From CANIGN01 sp964538275 (GTDB lineage: Bacteria; Bdellovibrionota; UBA2428): 64,000 nt of DNA. The position numbers were made by a program, and so were the translations under genes. The DNA is taken from NCBI GenBank assembly GCA_964538275.1, contig CAZIFW010000003.1:35240-99239 (forward strand), read 5' to 3'. A model generated the notes under the pieces. It worked only from the letters and a program-made list of their open reading frames with translations, was not told the DNA's origin and did no database searches. Below are positions 8,281 through 15,537 of this stretch, one piece after another (the stretch's first letter is position 1; each line of letters begins with the position of its first letter).

Positions 8281-10434
8281 ATGAGGGATAAATTTAATAA
8301 AAACTCACGTTTCCTTTTTTCATACTTAATAGCCATTGCTGCGCTTTCGTCTTGTAGCAAAACAGCGGGAGCCCCTGCTGCGCTCAAACCAATTGATCCT
8401 AATCCGCGCGCATCATTGGTTGCAGAGGAAGGCGAGCAAGTAATACTTCCTAGCTTTGTAAAAAACGAAGCAGAGATTGCTTTCGAAGAACAACGCGCTC
8501 TTAAAATAAAAAAAGATTCCTATGATCAAATTGCGAATTTAGAAAAAAATAAATTAAACTTTAAATCCACATTTAAAGCACTTGATGTTGCGGATGCTAA
8601 CTTTGATCAAATCGCAAATCGTCTTGGAATTGTGGGAACTCTTTCTACAAATAAAGCATTGAGGGAGGCAGCTAGTGCAGCTTCCACTCGTCTTGGCCAA
8701 TTTGCCAGTGAACAAGCGCTTCGTTCAGATGTTTATAAAAAATTAGAAGAAGCGGCTCAACTTGCTCCTCCTTCAGATCCCTACGACATTCGTTTGGTTG
8801 AAGCTTATTTGAGATCTTTCAAAAAGAATGGCGCTAATAAAACAGATGAAGAAAAAAAAGTAATAGCTTCTGTAAATGCCGAGATTTCTAAAGCCCGTGA
8901 AGGTTTCAATACAGCACTTTCTGCTGCAGGAGAAAAAACTTTGCTTTTAACAAAAGAGGAAGTGCTTTCGCTGCCTCAATACATTCAAGGCATGGTTAAA
9001 AAATACGAATCTGCTGAAGGTTATTTGATTCCTAGGGGCAACCTCAACGTTTGGTTTGCAATTATGGCCGATTCTAAGAGTGAAGAATTGCGCAAAAAAG
9101 CGTGGATCAACAGGTACTCTTACGCAAAAGAAGAGGGCACTCCTTTTTCTACAGTTTTAGTGAACAAACGCAAAGAACTAGCAAAACTTTTAGATTATAA
9201 GTCGTGGGCGGCCTATCAAACGGATGGACGTATGGCAGGAACTCCTGAAAATGTAGATGCTCTCTATGCCCAAGTTATTAAAGAGCTTGAACCCATTCGT
9301 GCTAAGGAAAATGAAAAATTTACTGCTCTTAAAAGAGAGTTAAGCGGTGATGCTAATGCAGTTTTACAGGCGTGGGACTTGCCTTATATCGAGCAAAGAA
9401 TAAAAGAAAAAGAGTTTAACTTTAATCCCGAAGAACTCCGCGTTTATTTCCCTCTAAAAAAAGTTAAGCAAGGAACCTTTGATGTTTACGGCACTGTGTT
9501 TGGTGTGAAGTTTGAAAAGTACACAGGTGAATATGATACGTGGGTAGAGGGCGTTGACCTCTACACGGTGAGCGATTCGGAAAGTGGAAAACTTTTGGGT
9601 GTTTTATACCTAGATCTTTTCGCCCGCTCCGAGCAGGGCAAACGTAATGGAGCATGGATGAATCAAGTTCTTCCTACTCAAGTTGTAGAAGGAGTGAATT
9701 ATCGTCCCACAGTTCAAGTGGTTACAAATTTTCGTCCTGTGGCAGCAGGCGCAGCTGATAGTTATTTAAGTTTTGACGAGATGAACACTTTCTTCCACGA
9801 GTTTGGCCACGCCATTCACTCGTTGGTATCAGAAGTTCCTCATGCTTCGTTAACGATTGATGGCGTAGCTTGGGATTTTGTGGAAACTCCTTCGCAAATT
9901 ATGGAGGATTTTCTTTCTGATTACCGAATTCTCTCTCAACTCTCAGGGCACAAAGATACAGGTGAGCCTCTTCCAGAAGAGATTCTCAAAAAAGTGAATG
10001 ACTCTGGAAAAATCAGCACCGGCTATACGTGGATGAGACAAATCTCTTTGGGGCAACTGGATTGGGCTCTTTACAATAGAGATGTTTCGAGTGCAGATTT
10101 GAGCCGCGAAGAAGTGATTGAGCTCTCTGATTCAAAATTGAATGAGTTTTGGATTCCTATGCCTTCGGGACTTGGTTTTGTGGGTGCCTTTAGCCACGTC
10201 AACTCGGGTGGTTACTCCGCAGGCTATTACTCTTACCTTTGGGCCTCGGTTGTTTCTGCAGATTGCTCAGAGGCATTTAAGAACAGCTCTGATGGATACC
10301 TCAATCCCAGCTTGGGTATGAAGTGGCGCAAAGAAGTGTTGGGCCAAGGAAATGCTAAAGATGCGGGCGAATTGGTGAAGAATTTCTTGGGTCGAGAATA
10401 TAATTCTGACGCATTTATTCGATCACTTCAGTAG
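8281..10434 (+). CDS. M3 family zinc oligopeptidase, lipoprotein
   Basis: A 717-residue metallopeptidase with a lipoprotein signal: hydrophobic stretch and lipobox LSSC, the cysteine being residue 25, so the protein should be lipid-anchored and face the periplasm or outside. The zinc site is complete: HEFGH at 506-510 and the third ligand Glu535 in FVETPSQ. The C-terminal GGYSAGYYSYLW block is typical of M3 enzymes, which cleave short peptides inside a deep channel. M3 enzymes are often cytoplasmic, so a lipid-anchored form points to feeding on peptides outside the cytoplasm. A second exported M3 enzyme is at 60152-62263. No clear operon partner. Confidence 0.92.
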   Translation: MRDKFNKNSRFLFSYLIAIAALSSCSKTAGAPAALKPIDPNPRASLVAEEGEQVILPSFVKNEAEIAFEEQRALKIKKDSYDQIANLEKNKLNFKSTFKALDVADANFDQIANRLGIVGTLSTNKALREAASAASTRLGQFASEQALRSDVYKKLEEAAQLAPPSDPYDIRLVEAYLRSFKKNGANKTDEEKKVIASVNAEISKAREGFNTALSAAGEKTLLLTKEEVLSLPQYIQGMVKKYESAEGYLIPRGNLNVWFAIMADSKSEELRKKAWINRYSYAKEEGTPFSTVLVNKRKELAKLLDYKSWAAYQTDGRMAGTPENVDALYAQVIKELEPIRAKENEKFTALKRELSGDANAVLQAWDLPYIEQRIKEKEFNFNPEELRVYFPLKKVKQGTFDVYGTVFGVKFEKYTGEYDTWVEGVDLYTVSDSESGKLLGVLYLDLFARSEQGKRNGAWMNQVLPTQVVEGVNYRPTVQVVTNFRPVAAGAADSYLSFDEMNTFFHEFGHAIHSLVSEVPHASLTIDGVAWDFVETPSQIMEDFLSDYRILSQLSGHKDTGEPLPEEILKKVNDSGKISTGYTWMRQISLGQLDWALYNRDVSSADLSREEVIELSDSKLNEFWIPMPSGLGFVGAFSHVNSGGYSAGYYSYLWASVVSADCSEAFKNSSDGYLNPSLGMKWRKEVLGQGNAKDAGELVKNFLGREYNSDAFIRSLQ

Positions 10435-10448
10435 AGCCAATAACTGGG

Positions 10449-10477
10449 TGGCCAAGCGAAGCACTCTAAGCTAATAA
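10449..10477 (+). promoter_or_regulatory. Candidate promoter of the citrate synthase gene
   Basis: TGGCCA at 10449-10454 and TAATAA at 10472-10477 are separated by 17 bases. The expected transcript start falls on or next to the ATG at 10485, and there is no Shine-Dalgarno site, so the mRNA may be leaderless. The -35 box matches the consensus at four of six positions. Confidence 0.35.
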
Positions 10478-10484
10478 TAATGTT

Positions 10485-11618
10485 ATGGCTGATGTTTATA
10501 GTGGAGCAGTTAACAAGGGATTAGAAGGCGTTGTAGCCTGTACAAGTGCAATAAGCAGTATTGTGGATGCCACCCTTTGTTATCGCGGATATACAATCGA
10601 AGACTTAGCAGAGCATGCCACTTTTGAAGAAGTGGCATATTTACTTTGGAACGGAAAGCTTCCCAATAAAACAGAGCTAGAAACACTTAAAGCAGAGTTT
10701 GATAAAGAAGCGGTACTTGAACCTGCTTTTCAAAGTATTTTAAAAGACACGATTCGCGAATTGCCTAAGGGCGCTCATCCTATGGATATGATGCGTACGG
10801 CAGTTTCTATGCTTTCTTTTTATGATGCTGACGTAAACAACGACAGTCCTGATGCCGTGAAACGTAAAGCCATTCGTCTAACTGCCAAAATGGGAGCTAT
10901 CATTGGCCTCATCGAACAAGTTAGAAATGGCAAAGAACCTTTAGCTCCCAAAAAGGGCAAGGGTTTGGGTTGGAACTTGTTGTATTTGATTACAGGAAAA
11001 GAACCTTCAGCTGAGTGGGCGCGAATTATGGATGTAGCGCTTTTGCTGCATGCTGATCACGAGCTCAATTGCAGTACTTTCACTACCCGTGTGATTTGTT
11101 CGAGTTTGTCTGATTTACATTCAGCTATCGTGGGAGCTATTGGAGCGCTTAAGGGTCCATTGCATGGTGGAGCCAACACAGCAGTTATGGAAATGCTCGA
11201 AGAAATTGCAACTCTTGAGAATGCTCAAAAGTTTGTTGAAGATGCTCTCAACCAAAAGAAAAAAGTTATGGGAATTGGTCACCGCGTTTACAAAAACGGT
11301 GATCCTCGCGCAAAAATCTTGCAGAAATTCAGTAAAAAGCTCACTCAAGAAACAGGCAAGCCTCAGTATTACGACATGAGCGTTCATATCGATAATATGA
11401 TGCAAGAAAAGAAGGGCTTAACACCTAACGTAGATTTTTATTCTGCGACTGTTTATTCCTCGATGGGAATTCCGGGAGACCTTTTTACTCCAATTTTTGT
11501 TGCTAGCCGTGTAGTTGGTTGGTGTGCCCACGCTCTTGAGCAGTGGGAAAACAACCGCATCTACCGTCCTCGCAGCGAATACACTGGTCCTACTGGCTTA
11601 GTGTACAAAGCTCCGTAA
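10485..11618 (+). CDS. Citrate synthase (2-methylcitrate synthase-like, short form)
   Basis: A 377-residue enzyme condensing acetyl-CoA and oxaloacetate to citrate, the entry step of the TCA cycle. Catalytic landmarks are all present: GPLHGGAN with the first histidine, GIGHRVYKNGDPRA with the second, and VDFYSATVY with the aspartate. The length and the N-terminal AISSIVDATLCYRGYTIEDL block fit the short dimeric CitZ/PrpC branch. This branch also includes 2-methylcitrate synthases, and no prp genes are nearby, so citrate synthase is the better call. The gene stands alone. Confidence 0.9.
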   Translation: MADVYSGAVNKGLEGVVACTSAISSIVDATLCYRGYTIEDLAEHATFEEVAYLLWNGKLPNKTELETLKAEFDKEAVLEPAFQSILKDTIRELPKGAHPMDMMRTAVSMLSFYDADVNNDSPDAVKRKAIRLTAKMGAIIGLIEQVRNGKEPLAPKKGKGLGWNLLYLITGKEPSAEWARIMDVALLLHADHELNCSTFTTRVICSSLSDLHSAIVGAIGALKGPLHGGANTAVMEMLEEIATLENAQKFVEDALNQKKKVMGIGHRVYKNGDPRAKILQKFSKKLTQETGKPQYYDMSVHIDNMMQEKKGLTPNVDFYSATVYSSMGIPGDLFTPIFVASRVVGWCAHALEQWENNRIYRPRSEYTGPTGLVYKAP

Positions 11619-11717
11619 TGATCACTAGCCGTATCCACGAGTTTTGTTAAGATTTGGTTATATTTACTTCTTGATTAATTCACGCAACAAAAGATTGGCA
11701 TCGCCGATAATATATAC

Positions 11718-13751
11718 ATGGACACAGGTGTGCGTGTGCGCTCGTTTTTTTCATGCAATCGCAAAGGTTTCGCAATTGCCGAAGTCCTGTTAGCTATTGG
11801 CTTGGTCGGGATGGCCGCTCTCATCGTGGGTGGACTTGGGCAGCAAGTTTTAAACCTTGCAAAATCATCAAAACAAACTGCTGCGTCGATTGAACTTCGC
11901 ACTAAAACAAATTCTATTTCTCGTAACTTAGATTCTTGGCTTGGCAAAATGCGAAGCTCACTTGAAAGCAACGGTTTATATGCTGCGTGTATCCCTGATC
12001 CCAGCTCGGCGACCTCACTTTTTAAATGTCCCGCTGTAGATGCGGCTCTATTAGATTCTGACCCAGAACTTAAACGAATTGCTGGTAATCAACTACACGC
12101 AGTTTCTGCTCCTGTGATTGACCTTCTGGGTGAGCGCATTGCAGGCACAGTTGATGAACCCCTTTACCTAGATCTTGATGGCACAAAATGCCAACAGACT
12201 AATCAACGTAACTGTCCTCTTAAATCTACCGGATATTTTTTGCGATCTAACCCTGCAGTTGATTCCACACCGGGAAGTGTTCGCTTCATTGTAAAAATTG
12301 AAGCCAATCGATCGTCTGAACAAATCAAAGGTACCGCTCCTCAGCGTACACAGTATCTTACTATCGATGTAGGAAGTGAGTGGCAACAAGTTGTGGGTTC
12401 TTGCCCTGCGGGTAGTATAAAAATTGGTTATCTCGCAAGTGGCTCGCCTAACTGTGTACACCCTACAAAAAAATGTGCCGCAGGAACTGTCGCTCTCGGT
12501 CTAGATAATTCAGCGAATCCTATTTGTGCAACACCACCCGCCTCTTGTGTCAGTGGTGGTGCCGTCGTTGATACTGCATCAAACACACTTGTTTGTTCGA
12601 CATCTTCTCCGTGTTCATCCAATCAAATATTTTTGGGTTATTACTCCGGAACGGGAACTCCCATGTGTTCTGGTACCAACATCAGTTGTCCTGATGGACA
12701 AGTACAAGTTGGAATTCAAGGCAGCGCTGGATCGCTCACTGCTCTTTGCAAAACCTTACCGAGTTGCCAAGACTCTCAAAAGCTGAGTTACGACGGAAGC
12801 CAGTTTGTGTGTCAAAGTGCCATAGTGGCTTCAAATTGTGGTGCCGGCGAAGTCGTAGTTGGGATCAACACCGACGGAAGTGCAAAGTGTCAGCCAGCAG
12901 AAAGAAATTTAGCTTCTACAAATTTAAACTGTTCAGATGGCCAATATGTTGCAGGTCTGGAATCAGATGGAACTGTAAAGTGTGAAAGAATTCCAACAAG
13001 CAGTGGGGGTCCAGGAGTCGGGACGGCCCAAGTATGGGAGGACGTTTCTCTTGATGACACTGCAGATTTTGATCCAAAATGTTTGTACCAAACTCAGCTT
13101 CAGAACAGTGATAGCGGAAATAGTAATTTACTAAATAGTAATACAAACTGGTCATTCGCTGTTTGGAGGTCGTCTAAGTTTTTAGGCATACTCTTAACCT
13201 CCTCACCGGGAATGAATTATATGTGGGGTATTCCTAGCTCTAATAGAAAAGTATACACTTCGCGAAGTAGCGATGGCGTAATAACAACATACCCTTATGT
13301 GACTATTCTAAAACTTCAAAGAAGTTGTGGTGCGGCCTCAGGGCAAGCTCCAGTGTTAAGTTGCCCTGTGGGTATGAGTTTGGTGGGAGCTCCAGCCTCG
13401 CGTGAAGCTTACTGCATCGAAACAAATGCTAGAACAGGAACTTATTATCATAACGCTGCAGAAAATTGTGAAGCAGACGGAAAAACTCTTTGCACTTATC
13501 AACAGTGGTCAAAGGCATGTATGGGGCAGAAGTCGGCTAATCGAAAACCTACGCCGCAGCTTGTGGGCCTAAATAGCTCAGCTGAATGGATATTTGCCGC
13601 GCAAACGTGGTCGGGTGGGCTTTACAGTGGCGGACAAATTATGGGTCACCGTAAGCATAATGGAGCAGATAGCTGTTTAGATGCTTCGGCGTTAGACGAT
13701 GAAGTGGAAGCCGCAGCGGCAACCACGAAATATAGATGCTGTTCGCAATAA
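11718..13751 (+). CDS. Large prepilin-like protein with eight cysteine-pair repeats
   Basis: A 677-residue protein that starts with a class III/type IV prepilin-like leader: positive residues (CNRK), then GFAIAEVLLAIGLVGMAAL, with Gly before the cut, and Glu at +5 of the hydrophobic helix. Residues about 40-228 form a globular part. Residues 229-422 hold eight units of the form Cys-x2-Gly-x3/4-Gly-x-Cys (for example CAAGTVALGLDNSANPIC and CGAGEVVVGINTDGSAKC), 14-18 residues between cysteines. The last 130 residues form a Cys-rich domain (YCIETNA, NCEADGKTLC, YRCCSQ) that recalls sulfatase-modifying or lectin-like folds, at low certainty. It is likely a minor pilin or pseudopilin carrying a surface adhesin. 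No pilus genes adjoin it. A GATAAT sits six bases before the ATG. Confidence 0.75.
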   Translation: MDTGVRVRSFFSCNRKGFAIAEVLLAIGLVGMAALIVGGLGQQVLNLAKSSKQTAASIELRTKTNSISRNLDSWLGKMRSSLESNGLYAACIPDPSSATSLFKCPAVDAALLDSDPELKRIAGNQLHAVSAPVIDLLGERIAGTVDEPLYLDLDGTKCQQTNQRNCPLKSTGYFLRSNPAVDSTPGSVRFIVKIEANRSSEQIKGTAPQRTQYLTIDVGSEWQQVVGSCPAGSIKIGYLASGSPNCVHPTKKCAAGTVALGLDNSANPICATPPASCVSGGAVVDTASNTLVCSTSSPCSSNQIFLGYYSGTGTPMCSGTNISCPDGQVQVGIQGSAGSLTALCKTLPSCQDSQKLSYDGSQFVCQSAIVASNCGAGEVVVGINTDGSAKCQPAERNLASTNLNCSDGQYVAGLESDGTVKCERIPTSSGGPGVGTAQVWEDVSLDDTADFDPKCLYQTQLQNSDSGNSNLLNSNTNWSFAVWRSSKFLGILLTSSPGMNYMWGIPSSNRKVYTSRSSDGVITTYPYVTILKLQRSCGAASGQAPVLSCPVGMSLVGAPASREAYCIETNARTGTYYHNAAENCEADGKTLCTYQQWSKACMGQKSANRKPTPQLVGLNSSAEWIFAAQTWSGGLYSGGQIMGHRKHNGADSCLDASALDDEVEAAAATTKYRCCSQ

Positions 13752-13753
13752 CA

Positions 13754-13783
13754 CGTGCGAAGTTTTTTTTAATTATTCGCACG
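13754..13783. repeat. Hairpin-forming inverted repeat with T-rich loop
   Basis: CGTGCGAA (13754-13761) and TTCGCACG (13776-13783) pair perfectly, and the 14-base loop holds eight T. It starts right after the stop of the prepilin-like gene, so a role in ending that transcript is plausible, although no T-run follows the stem. Confidence 0.45.
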
Positions 13784-13883
13784 CGCTCAACTAATGCCTT
13801 GATAAACAAAAAAGTTTTTCTTTTTTGAAGTTCTTCGCAAATAAACTTTAACTTGTCCTTGGGGATAACGGAGGAGAGCTGCG

Positions 13884-14342
13884 ATGAACAACAAAGATAA
13901 AACAAAATCAACTTTTTGGGTAATGCCAACAGATCTGAACCCCTTTGGGATCTTGTTTGGTGGAACCATGATGAGTTGGATGGATAAAGTCGCAGCTCTC
14001 TGCGCTATGGAGCATACAGAGCGAAATTGCGTAACTCTGTTTGTGGATCAAATGAAATTTCACGCGCCCGTGAATGTCCAAGAGGTTGTAGAGCTCGAAG
14101 CGGCTGTAGTGGATGAGGGCATCACTTCAGTGTTGGTGCATGTGATGGCTAAAAAAAGAAAGTCTACCGAGGACTCCTCAAAGGGTGTTTTGGTGGCCGA
14201 ATCGATATTTAAGTTTGTGGCACTCGATAAAAATGGAAAAGCAACAGATCGTTGGCGTAAAAAAATTCACGATCCCAAGTTACCTCTTTCTCATAAGTAT
14301 TTTAATGCTAGCTCCTCAAGGGAAGAAGTTGTTGAAGGTTAG
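13884..14342 (+). CDS. Acyl-CoA thioesterase, hotdog fold (YciA-like)
   Basis: A 152-residue single hotdog-domain protein. The block PFGILFGGTMMSWMDKVAALCA is the family signature around the long central helix, and the motif includes the catalytic Asn/Asp region (DLNPFG). It hydrolyses acyl-CoA to free acid and CoA in the cytoplasm. A strong GGAGGAG lies nine bases before the ATG, making the start secure. It stands alone, between the prepilin-like gene and a VTT membrane protein. Confidence 0.85.
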   Translation: MNNKDKTKSTFWVMPTDLNPFGILFGGTMMSWMDKVAALCAMEHTERNCVTLFVDQMKFHAPVNVQEVVELEAAVVDEGITSVLVHVMAKKRKSTEDSSKGVLVAESIFKFVALDKNGKATDRWRKKIHDPKLPLSHKYFNASSSREEVVEG

Positions 14343-14421
14343 GCAGCCTTTTGAAAATCAAAAATAGCTAACATGGCCTTTTGACTTGTGAGTAAGGAAT
14401 AAATATTGAGATACTTTTAGA

Positions 14422-15000
14422 GTGAGTCCAAATTTTGTTGGTAAAAATATCGCACGAGGGCTTTTGGGCCTTTTGCTTCTTCTTGGGGTGAGTTTTGTCC
14501 TAGGGGTTTATTTTGAAACTCATATTCAAGAGTTTTCAGAATATTTTATTAGCGAATATCATCCGTTTTATTTACTGCTCTTTGTGTTTTTCAATGACGT
14601 AATTATATCGCCTGTGCCTCCTGATATTTTTTTATTGTTTATTGCCAAAGCAAAAAATTATCCTCATAGAGAGCTTATCGTTTTAGGATTGGGAGTTGCC
14701 TCAACTCTGGCAGGGATCATGGGATGGTTTCTTGCGAGTAAAGTTATTAAAGCTGATTGGCTAGGCAAAAAATTCACCAAATATATGGCCGAGAACGAAA
14801 GTCAGATGCGAAAATTTGGAAAGTGGATGGTTGCCTTAGGGGCGCTAACTCCTATCCCTTATTCAATGACATGTTGGGCGGCCGGAGTTATCAAAATGCC
14901 ACTAAAAGACATGGCATTGATGGCATCACTTCGCATCGCAAGATTTTTTATATATTATTACTTACTGCTTTGGTCAGACAAATTACCAAGTCTATTTTAG
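14422..15000 (+). CDS. VTT-domain (DedA-like) inner-membrane protein
   Basis: A 192-residue polytopic membrane protein with hydrophobic segments near 13-32, 46-66, 88-106, 133-155 and 168-185. The segments NDVIISPVPPDIFLLF and GKWMVALGALTPIPYSMTCWAAGV match the two re-entrant halves of the VTT/SNARE-associated domain, including the Pro-rich loops. DedA-type proteins help move lipid carriers or maintain the membrane potential; the exact substrate here is unknown. Start is a GTG. The neighbours, thioesterase upstream and alaS convergent, give no extra clue. Confidence 0.75.
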   Translation: MSPNFVGKNIARGLLGLLLLLGVSFVLGVYFETHIQEFSEYFISEYHPFYLLLFVFFNDVIISPVPPDIFLLFIAKAKNYPHRELIVLGLGVASTLAGIMGWFLASKVIKADWLGKKFTKYMAENESQMRKFGKWMVALGALTPIPYSMTCWAAGVIKMPLKDMALMASLRIARFFIYYYLLLWSDKLPSLF

Positions 15001-15015
15001 TTCAAAAAAAAATTT

Positions 15016-15537
15016 CTAAAGTTGTTGAACAACTTCGTTGATTTCAATCTCAACGTCTTTAGCGCCTACTTTTACACGCTTTGATCCAAAGAGATCACCC
15101 TTTTGCCGAGTGAGAGGATCAAAAGAACCATCTTCTTTGGGCTGAGATATACGTGCAGTTAACTCAACATAACCTTCAAGAACAGTTCCCTGCATCATGG
15201 CGTTGGCTTGAGTGAGTGCAAAACGAAATGGAACTTTGCGAGGGCTGAGTCTTACAGCAGCCAAAGGTGGGCCTCCACCGAGAGAACGTGCAGAAATAAA
15301 AATCATATAGTGGTCGGAGGGGATTTTGAGTCCTTTTTTGAGGCGCACAACTCCGCGTATAGCATTTTCTGTTTCTGCTTTTTGCGAAGCAGTGGGGTCA
15401 AAGCCACCAAGTACTTCTTTTGTTTTTTGTGCTTGTTGTGCGTCTGCTGTGCGACCAATCGGACCGGGAAAACGCGCGCGTGCAGGTTTGTCTGAGCAAG
15501 AGCTGAGAAGAATAAACAACAGTAATAATTTATGCAT
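15016..15537 (-). CDS. Lipoprotein with CcmI/CcmH-type C-terminal domain
   Basis: A 173-residue protein with a very short lipoprotein signal (lipobox LSSC, cysteine 14). The mature region from about residue 60 reads IRGVVRLKKGLK, then FISARSLGGGPPLAAVRL, ANAMMQGTVLEGYVELTARIS and GDLFG. This order resembles the C-terminal domain of the cytochrome c maturation protein CcmI/CcmH, where a TPR part would precede it. The TPR part is absent. Its start overlaps the end of alaS by eight bases, so it is co-transcribed with it. The link to cytochrome c biogenesis is inference from this domain only. Confidence 0.65.
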   Translation of the reverse strand: MHKLLLLFILLSSCSDKPARARFPGPIGRTADAQQAQKTKEVLGGFDPTASQKAETENAIRGVVRLKKGLKIPSDHYMIFISARSLGGGPPLAAVRLSPRKVPFRFALTQANAMMQGTVLEGYVELTARISQPKEDGSFDPLTRQKGDLFGSKRVKVGAKDVEIEINEVVQQL

